From Cryobacterium adonitolivorans (GTDB lineage Bacteria; Actinomycetota; Actinomycetes; Actinomycetales; Microbacteriaceae): a DNA stretch of 62,349 bases. Under the pieces are notes generated by a model. That model saw only the letters and a list, made by a program, of their open reading frames with translations. It was not told the DNA's origin and did not search any database. Below, in pieces: positions 45,265 to 54,900 of this stretch (positions within the stretch are counted from its first letter, which is position 1; each line of letters opens with the position of its first letter). The position numbers and the translations under genes are program-made. The stretch is from contig NZ_SOFL01000032.1 in assembly GCF_004402695.1 (NCBI RefSeq), forward strand, positions 386 through 62,734. The letters run 5' to 3'.

Positions 45265-46086
45265 GTGTCATTCTCGCTCGCTGAAGTCGCCCGGGTCTCC
45301 CATGAACTGTGGCCTCTGTCCGGCGCCGAGGACTGGGATGCGCCGGGTCTGATCAGCGGCGACCCTGCACGCCGGGTCGATTCCATTCTGCTGGCCGTCG
45401 ATGTTGTCACCGAGACCGTCGCGGAGGCGATCACCTCCGGGGCTGACCTGTTGCTCGCCCATCACCCGCTCTTGCTGCGCGGGGTCACCAGCGTGTCCGA
45501 AGACCGCTACAAGGGCGCCCTGCTCGCGCGGCTGATCCGCGCAGACTGCGCCCTCCTGGCCGCCCATACCAATGCCGATGTCGTCGAAGACGGGGTGTCG
45601 GATGTCATCGCCTCGCGCCTGGGCCTGGTCGACACGCGTCCGATCACGAGTGGACTGGTCCCGGGGACGGGCATCGGCCGGGTCGGCAGGCTCCCCGAGC
45701 CCACGACACTCGGTCTTCTCGCCCGCCGCCTGGCGACCCTGATTCCACCGACGGCGACCGGCGTGCGCGTGGCCGGTGGGTACGCAGAGACAATCGAGAC
45801 CGTGGCGCTGTGCGGAGGGGCCGGCGACTCGCTCCTGGGGGACGCGGCCGTGCGTTCCGCCGACGTCTTCATCACCTCCGACCTCCGGCATCACCCGGCG
45901 TCGGAGTCCAGGGAACAGTCGATCCTCGCCGGGGTTGGCCCGGCCCTCATCGACGTGTCACACTGGGCCAGCGAGTGGCTCTGGTTGGACGTCGCCGCTG
46001 CAGCACTGCGGCACAGGCTGCCCGGCATCCGCATCGAGGTCAGCGACGTGCGGACCGACCCCTGGGACTTCGTCGTCACCCAGTGA
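45265..46086 (+). CDS. Nif3-like dinuclear metal centre protein
   Basis: A 273-residue protein of the YbgI/NIF3 family, which forms hexameric toroids with two metal ions per subunit. Metal-site motifs are LLLAHHPLLLRGV (His 66, His 67), HTNADVVEDGVSD and the C-terminal IDVSHWASEWLW. The enzymatic activity of the family is uncertain; GTP cyclohydrolase I type 2 naming is common but weakly supported. GTG 45265 is supported by the leaderless promoter. It is followed 54 nt later by a coiled-coil Zn-ribbon gene and then rnpB, a conserved actinobacterial neighbourhood. Confidence 0.93.
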   Translation: MSFSLAEVARVSHELWPLSGAEDWDAPGLISGDPARRVDSILLAVDVVTETVAEAITSGADLLLAHHPLLLRGVTSVSEDRYKGALLARLIRADCALLAAHTNADVVEDGVSDVIASRLGLVDTRPITSGLVPGTGIGRVGRLPEPTTLGLLARRLATLIPPTATGVRVAGGYAETIETVALCGGAGDSLLGDAAVRSADVFITSDLRHHPASESREQSILAGVGPALIDVSHWASEWLWLDVAAAALRHRLPGIRIEVSDVRTDPWDFVVTQ

Positions 46087-46140
46087 GCCTGGATCACCCC
46101 CGTTCATTTTCAACTCCATAATCATGAAGGTCAGGACATT

Positions 46141-46878
46141 GTGAAGGCATCTCCCACAGAGCAGAAGGAGCTCCTGCGGCTCCAGGCCCTCGACATCAAA
46201 CTGCAGCAGGTCGAACACCAGGCCAAGGCGTTGCCGCAACACGCCGAGCTCGCCGACCTGGGCCGCGGCCTCGACGCGTCCAAGACGGTCCTGACCGGTC
46301 GCGCCGGCGAGGTCGAGGACGCCCAGATCGAGTTGCGCCGCATCGAGTCCGACGTCGAAGTGGTCGAAAAGCGCATAGCCCGCGATACCGATCGCGCCCA
46401 GCACACCTCGTCCATGAAGGACGTACACGCCCTGGAGAGCGAACTCACCGCTCTGGGCGCGCGCCTGGCCGCGCTCGAGGAGATCGAACTCGCCGTGATG
46501 GAACGCCTCGAGGAAAAGGAAGCGGCCGTCGCCGAGACCGAAACTGAACGGGCCGCCGTGGCCAGCCGGGTGGCCGGTATCGAGGCCGACCGCGACGCGC
46601 TTCTGGTCGACCTGAACCGCCAGCTGGGCGAGCTGGCCAGGGACAGGGTCGCGATCGTCTCCGCCATCGGCGAGGACCTGTCGGCGCTGTACGAGAAGCG
46701 GCGGGTGGCCGGCCGAGGCAACGCGGCCTCCCTGCTCCGTGCCCGCACCTGCAGCGGCTGCACCATGACCCTGACGGGCAACGACCTCGAAGAAGTCCGG
46801 GCGGCACCCGCGGACGACATCGTCTTCTGCCCGGATTGCGGCGCCATCCTGGTCCGCACCGAGGAATCCGGCATCTAG
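46141..46878 (+). CDS. Coiled-coil protein with C4-type zinc ribbon
   Basis: A 245-residue protein. About residues 5-190 form a long antiparallel coiled coil rich in Glu, Arg, Ala and Leu (LLRLQALDIKLQQVEHQAK, ALESELTALGARLAALEE). The C-terminus is a zinc ribbon with CSGCTMTL and FCPDCGAILV. The family (DUF164, zf-RING_7) is widespread in actinobacteria and suggested to bind nucleic acid; a precise role is unknown. GTG 46141 follows AAGGTCAGGACATT. It lies between the Nif3-like gene and RNase P RNA. Confidence 0.9.
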   Translation: MKASPTEQKELLRLQALDIKLQQVEHQAKALPQHAELADLGRGLDASKTVLTGRAGEVEDAQIELRRIESDVEVVEKRIARDTDRAQHTSSMKDVHALESELTALGARLAALEEIELAVMERLEEKEAAVAETETERAAVASRVAGIEADRDALLVDLNRQLGELARDRVAIVSAIGEDLSALYEKRRVAGRGNAASLLRARTCSGCTMTLTGNDLEEVRAAPADDIVFCPDCGAILVRTEESGI

Positions 46879-46903
46879 CGCCCATTGCTGTAGGCTCGAC
46901 GAC

Positions 46904-47284
46904 GGAATGGGTCGACAAGACGGTCGCGTCATCCGGGCTTTTCGAAGCCCGTGATGCCGAGGAACGTCCGGGCTCCACAGAGCAGGACGGTGGGTAACAC
47001 CCACCCGGGGCAACCCGCGAGACAGTGCCACAGAAAGTAGACCGCCGCCGGCGCAAGCCGTCGGTAAGGGTGAAACGGTGGTGTAAGAGACCACCAGCGG
47101 CCAGGGTGACCTGGTCGGCTCGGTAAACCTCGTCCGGAGCAAGGTCGAACAGGAAACGCCAAGGCGGCTCGCCGAGTTTCCGGGTAGACCGCTAGAGGGC
47201 TGCGGCAACGTAGTCCCGAGATAGATGGCCGTCCATGGTGAATACCGGGACAAAACCCGGCGTAATAGTCGGCCCATTCCCTCA
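46904..47284 (+). ncRNA. rnpB: RNase P RNA, bacterial type A
   Basis: The catalytic RNA that matures tRNA 5' ends. The ends pair as helix P1: GGAATGGG near 46904 with CCCATTCC near 47275-47282. Conserved parts seen are GAGGAACGTCCGGGCTC with ACAGAGCAGGACGGTGG (P4 and neighbours), GAAAGTAGACCGCC, the GTAAGGGTGAAACGGTG section, CGTCCGGAGCAAGGTC, the P4 strand side TAGACCGCTAGAGGG, and GGGACAAAACCCGGCGTAATAG before the 3' end. TAGGCT at 46891-46896 is placed right for a -10 with transcription starting near 46903. Ends are approximate. Confidence 0.95.
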
Positions 47285-47344
47285 TCGAAGCTGGGAGTTG
47301 CGCAGGAGGGTCCAGCCGGATGGCGCATTCCCAGCGAGTGCTTC

Positions 47345-47350
47345 TACCCT
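47345..47350 (+). promoter_or_regulatory. -10-like hexamer, leaderless promoter of the TIGR02611 gene
   Basis: TACCCT, exactly 6 nt before ATG 47357, no Shine-Dalgarno sequence. Confidence 0.45.
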
Positions 47351-47356
47351 GGGCCC

Positions 47357-47725
47357 ATGAGCACATCCGTGTCCCGGTCCGATGCCGCCGCCACGCCCGG
47401 TCCGGTCGCCACGTCCGACGGGCTCTGGTCGCGGATCCGGGCTCTGCTGCGCCGGTCCCGCGCCTGGATCCACCGGCACCCGCGCCTGCGGGCGCCGTAC
47501 CGGGTGCTTGTCGCCCTCGCCGGACTGGCGGTCATCGTCGTCGGGCTCATCCTGGTGCCGCTTCCGGGACCTGGCTGGCTGATCGTCTTCGTCGGCGTCG
47601 CCATCCTCGGCACGGAGTTCCCCGCCGCACACCGGCTCACCCGGGTCGTCCGGCGGCTGGCCCACCGGGTGCGGCTCTGGTGGCGCGCGCGTCAGCAACG
47701 CCAGAGCAGCCGGGCGTACAGCTAG
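47357..47725 (+). CDS. TIGR02611 family (PGPGW) membrane protein
   Basis: A 122-residue membrane protein. A basic stretch (SRAWIHRHPRLRAPYR) precedes a hydrophobic hairpin VLVALAGLAVIVVGLILVP, the diagnostic LPGPGWLIVFVGVAILGTEF, and a strongly basic tail. Such proteins contain the PGPGW motif and are of unknown function. It ends 4 nt before the ppgK stop on the other strand (convergent). Confidence 0.88.
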   Translation: MSTSVSRSDAAATPGPVATSDGLWSRIRALLRRSRAWIHRHPRLRAPYRVLVALAGLAVIVVGLILVPLPGPGWLIVFVGVAILGTEFPAAHRLTRVVRRLAHRVRLWWRARQQRQSSRAYS

Positions 47726-47729
47726 TCGG

Positions 47730-48497
47730 CTAGGCGGTGACCGGCGCGTGCTTGACCGCCAGGGCTGCGGCGCCGAGGATGCCGGCGTTGTTGCGGTGCA
47801 CGGCCGGGATGATCCGGGTGTCCAGGTGCAACAGGGGGAGGAAGTTTTCGTGGTGCTTCGACACGCCACCGCCGACGATGAACAGGTCCGGAGTGAACAG
47901 GGACTCCAGCTTGGCGTAGTACTTCTGCAGGCGTGACGCCCACTTCTCCCAGCTGAGGTTGTCGCGTTCCTTGGCCGAGAAGGCCGCACGGGTCTCGTAG
48001 TCCACGCCGTCGATTTCCAGGTGGCCGAACTCGGTGTTCGGCACGAGAGCGCCGTCGTTGATCAGGGCGGTGCCGATGCCGGTGCCCAGGGTGGTGAGCA
48101 GCACGACACCGTCGACGCCCTTGGCGGCGCCGAACGTCGCCTCCGCGTATCCGGCCGCGTCAGCGTCGTTCACGAAATGGATGGGCACGCCGAGGCCCTT
48201 TTCGAAGAGCTTCTCCGCGGCGAGGCCGATCCATTTGTCGGACACATTGGCCGCCGACATCGTGTGACCGTGCTTGACGACCGCGGGGAAGCACACGCCG
48301 ATGGGCACATCTCCCGATCCGGCAGACACCGTCGCCAGGAGCTGGCGGGTGGTCTCGATGATATCCTGGGGCCGGCCGCCCTTGGGGGTGGGCAGCTTGA
48401 CGCGGTCCGAGAGCAGGGTCCCGGTGGACAGGTCCACCACAGCCCCCTTGATGCCGGTTCCGCCGATATCGATGCCGATGGCAGTGGTTGAACTCAT
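47730..48497 (-). CDS. ppgK: Polyphosphate glucokinase
   Basis: A 255-residue ROK-family kinase that phosphorylates glucose with polyphosphate (or ATP), cytoplasmic. Phosphate-binding IGIDIGGTGIKGAVVDL opens the protein, followed by the glucose-side Asp in HFVNDADAAGYAE, LTTLGTGIGTALI and EFGHLEIDG. The sequence KERDNLSWEKWASRLQKYY is typical of PpgK rather than other ROK sugar kinases. ATG 48497 sits 6 nt after a -10-like TAGATT. It lies 4 nt downstream of the map stop on the same strand, with its promoter inside the 3' end of map. Confidence 0.95.
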   Translation of the reverse strand: MSSTTAIGIDIGGTGIKGAVVDLSTGTLLSDRVKLPTPKGGRPQDIIETTRQLLATVSAGSGDVPIGVCFPAVVKHGHTMSAANVSDKWIGLAAEKLFEKGLGVPIHFVNDADAAGYAEATFGAAKGVDGVVLLTTLGTGIGTALINDGALVPNTEFGHLEIDGVDYETRAAFSAKERDNLSWEKWASRLQKYYAKLESLFTPDLFIVGGGVSKHHENFLPLLHLDTRIIPAVHRNNAGILGAAALAVKHAPVTA

Positions 48498-48501
48498 GCT
48501 G

Positions 48502-49380
48502 TCAATCTACCGGCTGCGGTAGCGTCAGGATTTCGGCGCCACGTTCGGTGACCACCAGAGTGTGCTCGAACTGCGCGGTGATGCTGCGATCACGGGTGAG
48601 AACCGTCCAGTCATCCGCCCACATGTCCCAGTCACTGGTACCCAGGGTCAGCATCGGTTCGATGGTGAACACCATGCCCACTTCCATGACCGTGTCGTAC
48701 TGCGGTGCGGAGTCGTAGTGCGGGATGATCAGGCCCGAATGGAACGCGTCGCCGACGCCGTGACCGGTGAAGTCGCGAACGACGCCGTAGCCGAAACGTT
48801 TGGCGTACGACTCGATGGTGCGGCCGATCACGTTGACCTGCCGGCCGGGTGCGACGGCCTTGATCCCGCGCGCCAGGGCCTCGCGGGTGCGATCGACAAG
48901 CAGGGTGACCTCCTCGGTGGCCTCGCCGACGATGAAGGTGACGTTCGAATCACCGTGCACCCCGTTCTTGTATGCGGTGATGTCGATGTTGACGATGTCA
49001 CCGTTCTCGAGCACGGTGTCGTCGGGAATTCCGTGGCAGATGACCTCGTTGACCGAGGAACACAGCGACTTCGGGTAGCCGCGGTAGCCCAGCGTGGACG
49101 GATAGGCGTCGTTCCGGATCAGGAACTCGTGGCCGACCCTGTCGAGTTCCTCGGTCGTGACCCCGGGCCGTACGGCTCGCCCGACCTCCTGGATCGCGTC
49201 CGCCGCGAGGCGTCCGGACTCCCGGATCAGCGCGATGCGCTCGGGGGAGTAGACGTCCGACCCGGTGAACCGGGCCGGCGCGGTGTGCCCCACGTACTCG
49301 GGACGAACGATATGGGAGGGAACGGAGCGGTGGCTGGACACGGCTCCCGGAAGGAGATGACCGATTGAATCCTTAGGCAT
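48502..49380 (-). CDS. map: Methionine aminopeptidase, type I
   Basis: A 292-residue metalloprotease that removes the initiator Met after deformylation. The pita-bread metal ligands are visible: Asp in [11 protein letters not shown] and VHGDSNVTF, His in [15 protein letters not shown], Glu in FTIEPML and Glu in [10 protein letters not shown]. The N-terminal 40 residues are an extension with [11 protein letters not shown], common in the actinobacterial MapB type. The start at 49380 has a -10-like TAAGCT 7 nt upstream and no ribosome binding site. Only 12 nt separate it from the divergent SPOR gene. Confidence 0.96.
   Translation of the reverse strand: MPKDSIGHLLPGAVSSHRSVPSHIVRPEYVGHTAPARFTGSDVYSPERIALIRESGRLAADAIQEVGRAVRPGVTTEELDRVGHEFLIRNDAYPSTLGYRGYPKSLCSSVNEVICHGIPDDTVLENGDIVNIDITAYKNGVHGDSNVTFIVGEATEEVTLLVDRTREALARGIKAVAPGRQVNVIGRTIESYAKRFGYGVVRDFTGHGVGDAFHSGLIIPHYDSAPQYDTVMEVGMVFTIEPMLTLGTSDWDMWADDWTVLTRDRSITAQFEHTLVVTERGAEILTLPQPVD
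48504..48509 (-). promoter_or_regulatory. -10-like hexamer, leaderless promoter of ppgK
   Basis: TAGATT on the minus strand, 6 nt before ATG 48497 and overlapping the last codons of map. It would give ppgK its own transcript in addition to read-through. Confidence 0.5.
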
Positions 49381-49393
49381 AGGATCAAGCTTA
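49380..49393. promoter_or_regulatory. Overlapping face-to-face leaderless promoters of map and the SPOR gene
   Basis: Plus strand: TAGGAT (49380-49385) is 7 nt before ATG 49393. Minus strand: TAAGCT (49393-49388) is 7 nt before ATG 49380. Each -10 hexamer overlaps the first base of the opposite gene's start codon. Positions are seen directly; function is inferred. Confidence 0.5.
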
Positions 49394-49581
49394 TGGCCGA
49401 AGATGCTGATCACCAGTTCTGGTACAACATGCGCACCGGCGCGGTCGAGAAGGGCATGCTGTCGCCCTCCGTCGACAGGGTAGGTCCGTTCTCGACGTTT
49501 GACGAGGCGACGCACGCGCTCGACAAACTGCGCGCCAACAGCGCCAAGTGGGCCGAGGACGACGAGGCCGAGGACCGCTGA
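49393..49581 (+). CDS. Small SPOR-like domain protein
   Basis: A 62-residue soluble acidic protein: [35 protein letters not shown], then [18 protein letters not shown]. The pattern of WYNM-TG-VE-G and R-GPF-T-EA-A-L resembles a single SPOR fold, usually annotated SPOR domain-containing protein in actinobacteria. True SPOR domains bind denuded peptidoglycan, but this protein lacks a signal peptide or membrane anchor, so it is cytoplasmic and its role is unknown. It is divergent from map across 12 nt, and convergent with panB. Confidence 0.85.
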   Translation: MAEDADHQFWYNMRTGAVEKGMLSPSVDRVGPFSTFDEATHALDKLRANSAKWAEDDEAEDR

Positions 49582-49602
49582 GGCGCCCCGCTCCGGCTCC
49601 GG

Positions 49603-50475
49603 CTACTCGTAGCTGTGCTCGGGACCCGGATAGGCTCCGGTATCGACGTCGTCCTTGAAGGCGCGCACCGCGTCGGAGAGCACCGAACGCATGTTCGCGT
49701 ACTGGCGCACGAACCGTGGCACCCGGCCCTCGGTCATGCCGGCGAAATCGGTCCAGACCATCAGCTGTCCGTCGACGTCGGGGCCGGCGCCCACCCCGAT
49801 GGTGGGGATCTCCAGACGTTTGGTGACCTCTGCGGCGACAGCCGACGGCACCATCTCCAGGACGACAGCGAACGCGCCGGCGTCCTGCACGGCGAGGGCG
49901 TCCGTGATCAGCTGATCGGCGCCGGCGCCGCGCCCCTGGATCATGTGTCCGCCCAGACCGTGTTCACTTTGCGGGGTGAAGCCGATGTGAGCCATGACCG
50001 GGATGCCCGCCGACACGATCCGGGAGATCTGCTTGCGGCTGCGCACCCCGCCCTCGAGCTTCACCGCGTGAGCCTGGGCCTCCTTCATGAAACGCACCGC
50101 GGTTCGCAGCGCCTCCGACGGTCCGGTCTCGTAGCTGCCGAACGGCATGTCGGCCACGACAAGTGCCCTGGTCACGGCCCTGGCCACGGCACGGGTGAGC
50201 GGGATCAGCTCGTCGACGGTGACGGGCAGGGTGGTCTCATAGCCGAAGACGTTGTTCCCGGCGGAATCCCCGACGAGAAGGAAGTCGATGCCGGCCTGAT
50301 CGAAGATCTGGGCGGTCATCATGTCATAGCTGGTCAGGCCCGTGATCGAGATCCCCTGCTGCTTCGCGTTCTGAAAATGCCTGGTGCGCACGCGCTTGGG
50401 ACCTGCGGTGGCGCCGGCGTATGGATTCTGCACCTCGACGGCGTTGGCGGCGTCGGGTATGGGGATCTCTGGCAT
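49603..50475 (-). CDS. panB: 3-methyl-2-oxobutanoate hydroxymethyltransferase
   Basis: A 290-residue TIM-barrel enzyme that transfers a hydroxymethyl group from methylene-tetrahydrofolate to 2-oxoisovalerate, giving ketopantoate for CoA synthesis. Metal and substrate motifs: ITGLTSYDMMTAQIFDQAG, LLVGDSAGNNVFGYETT, KLEGGVRSRKQI, VMAHIGFTPQ and IPTIGVGAGPDVDGQ with the catalytic Glu in VLEMVPS. The N-terminal 35 residues are an actinobacterial extension. ATG 50475 has a -10-like TACACT 7 nt upstream. It is divergent from glnA2. leuA uses the same 2-oxoisovalerate precursor. Confidence 0.97.
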   Translation of the reverse strand: MPEIPIPDAANAVEVQNPYAGATAGPKRVRTRHFQNAKQQGISITGLTSYDMMTAQIFDQAGIDFLLVGDSAGNNVFGYETTLPVTVDELIPLTRAVARAVTRALVVADMPFGSYETGPSEALRTAVRFMKEAQAHAVKLEGGVRSRKQISRIVSAGIPVMAHIGFTPQSEHGLGGHMIQGRGAGADQLITDALAVQDAGAFAVVLEMVPSAVAAEVTKRLEIPTIGVGAGPDVDGQLMVWTDFAGMTEGRVPRFVRQYANMRSVLSDAVRAFKDDVDTGAYPGPEHSYE

Positions 50476-50482
50476 GTGCTCA

Positions 50483-50488
50483 AGTGTA
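50483..50488 (-). promoter_or_regulatory. -10-like hexamer, leaderless promoter of panB
   Basis: TACACT on the minus strand, 7 nt before ATG 50475. Confidence 0.5.
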
Positions 50489-50590
50489 CTCAGCGGTCGA
50501 TTCCGACCGTCATTCGCGGCCGGGATCAGCCGGTTTTCGCCCGCGCGCCGTCGGCAGCCGGTAGCCTAAGTGCGACAAGAAAGGGCGTGA

Positions 50591-51928
50591 ATGGACAAGC
50601 AGCGCGACTTCGTTCTTCGGACCATCGAGGAACGGGGCATCAAGTTCATTCGACTGTGGTTCACCGATGTGGTCGGCACCCTCAAGTCGGTCGCCATCGC
50701 ACCGGCCGAGGTGGAGGGTGCGTTCGCCGAGGGACTGGGTTTCGACGGATCAGCGATCGAGGGCCTGACGCGCTCGTTCGAGGCCGACGTGCTGGCCCAT
50801 CCGGACCCCACCACGTTCCAGATCCTGCCGTGGCGGGGTGAGGTCGACCCCACCGCGCGCATGTTCTGCGACATCACTACGCCAGACGGGCAGCCCGCCG
50901 TGGCCGATCCCCGGAATGTTCTCAAGCGCACCCTGGCGAAGGCCGCCGAACGCGGCTTCACCTTCTACACGCACCCGGAGATCGAGTTCTACCTCCTGAA
51001 GTCGTCGAAGTTCGGCAAGAACGGTCCGGTCCCTGTCGACTCGGCCGGCTACTTCGACAACGTGCCAGGCGGAACCGCGCACGACTTCCGGCGCCGCTCG
51101 GTGCGGATGCTCGAAGACCTCGGCATCTCGGTGGAGTTCAGCCACCACGAGGCGGGCCCCGGCCAGAACGAGATCGACCTGCGCTACGCGGATGCCCTCA
51201 CCACCGCCGACAACATCATGACCTTCCGCACCGTCATCAAGGAGGTGGCGATCGAGCAGGGCGTCTACGCGACGTTCATGCCCAAGCCGCTCTCCGACCA
51301 GCCGGGCTCCGGGATGCACACCCACCTCTCCCTCTTCGAGGGCGACACCAACGCGTTCTACGAGGCCGGAGCGCAGTACCAGCTGTCGAAGACCGGGCGC
51401 CAGTTCATTGCGGGGCTGCTGAGGCACGCGCCGGAGATCACGGCCGTGACCAACCAGTTCGTGAACTCGTACAAGCGGCTGTGGGGCGGCGACGAGGCCC
51501 CCAGCTTCGTGTGCTGGGGCCACAACAACCGGTCCGCGCTGATTCGTGTCCCGCTCTACAAGCCCAACAAGGGTCAGAGCTCGCGCATCGAGTACCGGGC
51601 GATCGACTCTGCCGCCAACCCGTACCTCGCGTACTCGCTGATGCTCGCCGCCGGGCTCAAGGGCATCGAGGAGGGCTACGAGCTGCCGCCGGAGGCCGAG
51701 GACAACGTGTGGGGGCTCAGCGACACCGAGCGTCGCGCGCTCGGCTACCACCAGCTGCCCGCCAGCCTCGACCACGCCATCCAGTACATGGAGGAGTCCG
51801 AGCTGGTCGCCGAGACGCTCGGGGAGCACGTGTTCAACTACGTGCTGCTCAACAAGCGCCAGGAATGGCGCGAGTACCGCTCGCAGGTCACCCCGTTCGA
51901 ACTCAATAAGAACCTCGAGATGCTCTAG
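50591..51928 (+). CDS. glnA2: Glutamine synthetase, GlnA2 type
   Basis: A 445-residue type I glutamine synthetase making glutamine from glutamate, ammonia and ATP. It has the beta-grasp N-terminus and the catalytic domain: GFDGSAIEG, HPEIEFYLL, HHEAGPGQNEIDLRY, FMPKPLSDQPGSGMHTHLS and the ATP-site NNRSALIRVPLY. It is shorter than GlnA1 and matches the GlnA2 (GSI-alpha) lineage of actinobacteria, which is not thought to carry the main activity. ATG 50591 follows AAAGGGCG; TAGCCT near 50562 may be -10. It lies 26 nt before glnE and they are probably co-transcribed. Confidence 0.93.
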   Translation: MDKQRDFVLRTIEERGIKFIRLWFTDVVGTLKSVAIAPAEVEGAFAEGLGFDGSAIEGLTRSFEADVLAHPDPTTFQILPWRGEVDPTARMFCDITTPDGQPAVADPRNVLKRTLAKAAERGFTFYTHPEIEFYLLKSSKFGKNGPVPVDSAGYFDNVPGGTAHDFRRRSVRMLEDLGISVEFSHHEAGPGQNEIDLRYADALTTADNIMTFRTVIKEVAIEQGVYATFMPKPLSDQPGSGMHTHLSLFEGDTNAFYEAGAQYQLSKTGRQFIAGLLRHAPEITAVTNQFVNSYKRLWGGDEAPSFVCWGHNNRSALIRVPLYKPNKGQSSRIEYRAIDSAANPYLAYSLMLAAGLKGIEEGYELPPEAEDNVWGLSDTERRALGYHQLPASLDHAIQYMEESELVAETLGEHVFNYVLLNKRQEWREYRSQVTPFELNKNLEML

Positions 51929-51954
51929 GAGCTCATCTCAGACAGGTACACGAC

Positions 51955-54900
51955 ATGGCGAGAGAACAGCTGACCCTGACGGACCTCGCTCGGGTGGGCT
52001 TCGCCGATCTCGGCGAGGCCCGCGCGCGTCTCGACGAGGTCGGTGAACTCGGCGGGCCGGACCCGTCGGATCTGTTCCCGCTGCTCTCGCGGGCGGCGAA
52101 TCCCGATGCGGCCCTGTTCGCCGTGCTGTCGCTGGTGCGCCAGGCCCCGGCCGAGTTCGTGGCTCTCCGGAGGCATCCCGGCGCCCTGCAGCGCCTGGTG
52201 CTGGTGACCGGCGCCTCGACCGGGTTGACCGACTTTTTCCTGAGGCACCCGGCGGAACTCTCGGTGCTGCACGAGAAGACCACCGCTGTAGCGGGGCTTC
52301 GCGAGCTGACCGACGACCTGCTCGATTCCGTCCAGTCGACCGGTGGCTTCGCCGAACTCGTCGACGACGAGGGCTGGGTGGCCCTGCGGGTGCGATACCG
52401 CCGCCGCCTCGCCGAGTTGGCGGCGTTCGACCTCGAACAGGCCGATCCCGTCGCCGGGCTCGACCGGATCGCCAGGACCCTGGCTCACCTGGCCGCGGCA
52501 GCGCTGGAAGCGTCCCTCGCGGTCGCCAGGGGCATGTGCAGCGGCACCGTGGCCGCGCACGGCATCTACCCGGTCGACGAGGTGCGACTGACCAGGCTCG
52601 CCGTGATCGGCATGGGTAAGGCGGGGGCGGGGGAGCTGAACTATGTCAGCGACGTCGACGTCATCTTTGTTGCAGAGGGGAACGAGGACGCTGGACTCAG
52701 CGCCGCCAGGGCCGTGGACATCGCCACCAGGCTGGCGGTCCTGATGATGCGCGGGCTCAACCAGCCGAGCATGGAGCCCGAACTGTGGGAGGTCGACCCC
52801 AACCTGCGCCCTGAGGGCAAGTCCGGCGCCCTGGTGCGCTCCCTCGAATCCCACATCGCCTACTACGACCGCTGGGCCAAGAGCTGGGAGTTCCAGGCGC
52901 TGCTGAAGGCGCACCCCCTGGCCGGCGACCTGGAGCTCGGCTCCCGCTACGTCGACGCCGTCGCCCCCAAGGTGTGGACCAGCGCCAGCCGGGAGAACTT
53001 CGTCGACTCCGTGCAGCGGATGCGCGAGCGCGTCACGAGCAACATCCCCGCCGACGAGGTGGCCGTGCAACTGAAACTGGGCCCCGGCGGTCTGCGTGAT
53101 ATCGAATTCACCGTCCAGCTCCTCCAGCTGGTGCACGGCCAGACCGACCCCGACATCCGGCAGCCCGGAACGTTGCCGGCCCTGGCCGCCCTGGCCGATG
53201 CCGGCTACGTCGGTCGCGCCGAAGCGGCCGAGTTCGCCCAGGACTACCGGATGCTGCGCCTGATGGAGCACCGGCTGCAGTTGGACCGGCTGCGCCGCAC
53301 CCACCTGCTGCCGCGGGATGAGTCCGGGCTGCGGGTCCTGGCACGTGCGACGGGCCTGGCGACGAGCGCAGCGGCCCTCACGACGCGGTGGGAGGCAACC
53401 AAACACCGGGTGCGCGGCCTGCACGAACGGTTGTTCTACCGCCCGCTGCTCTCCGCGGTCGCCGCCCTTCCCGCGGAGGGACTGAACCTCACCAGTGCGC
53501 AGGCCGAGGCCCGGCTGGCCGCGATCGGCTTCCGCAACACCACGGGCGCCCTGGCCCACATCGCCGCGCTCACCAGCGGCGTGTCACGGCGGGCAACCAT
53601 CCAGCAACACCTGTTGCCGGTGCTTCTGCAGTGGTTGTCCGACGGTGCCGACCCCGACTACGGGCTGCTGGCCTTCCGGAGGCTGAGCGACAGCCTCGGT
53701 TCCACATACTGGTTCCTGCGGATGCTCCGCGACTCGTCGGGGGCCGCCGAACGTCTCACCCGGGTGCTCTCCGCGTCGCGGTACGTCGGTGAACTCCTGG
53801 AGACCATTCCCGAGGCGGTGGCCTGGCTGGAACACGACGACGACCTGCGCCCCCGCCCGCTCGGCGTGTTGCAGGACGAGGCCCGTGCCGTCCTGGCCAG
53901 GCACGGCAGTCCCGATGCCGCCGCGTCGGTGCTCCGCGCCAGCCGGCGCCGCGAGATGCTCCGCCTGGCGTTGTCGGCCATCCTCGGGCGCCTCAGCATC
54001 GACGAGCTGGCCGCGGGCTTGACGGATATCTCCACGGTCATCATCCAGGGGGTCCTCGGCGCCATCCGTGGTGCCGGTCTCACCGGTGACGACGGCCCGC
54101 TCGCTCCGGACGGCATTGAATTCGCGGTGATCGCCATGGGCCGGTTCGGGGGAGCCGAACTCGGTTTCGGATCCGACGCCGATGTCATGTACGTCTTCAG
54201 GCCCGCCGCCCTCGAGGGCGGTGCGGCCCACGAGCGGGCGACATTCATCGTCCGGGAACTCAACCGGCTCACCGAGGACAACCGGCTGCCGTTCGACCTG
54301 GACATCGGCCTGCGCCCCGAGGGCAAGAACGGCGCGGTGGTGCGGTCCATCGACTCGTACCAGGCCTACTACCGCCGGTGGTCACTGACCTGGGAGGCCC
54401 AGGCGCTGCTGCGCGCCCGCGGGGTCGCGGGGGAACCCGCGCTCCTGGAGGCATTCCACGCCGTGATGGACACCGTGCGGTATCCGGAACAGATCAGCGA
54501 CCAGGATGTCCGCGAGATCAAGCGCATCAAGGCACGCGTCGAGAACGAACGACTCCCACAGGGAGCCGACCCGAACCGGCACCTCAAGCTGGGACGCGGC
54601 TCGCTGAGCGATGTGGAATGGTTCGTCCAGCTGCTGCAGCTCCAACACGCGGCGCACGTCCCCGCCCTGCGCACGACCTCGACCCTCGGAGCGCTCGACG
54701 AGGCCACCCGCGCCGGCCTGGTCTCCGAACCGGATGCCGCCGTCCTCCGCGCCGCCTGGCTGTTCGCCTCGCGCTGCCGGTCGGCGATCACCCTGTGGAC
54801 CAACAAGACCGCGGATGTGCTGCCCAGCGACAGGATGCAGCTGGACGGCGTCGCCCGCATGATGGAGTACCCGCCGGGTTCGGCCAACCAGCTCGAGGAA

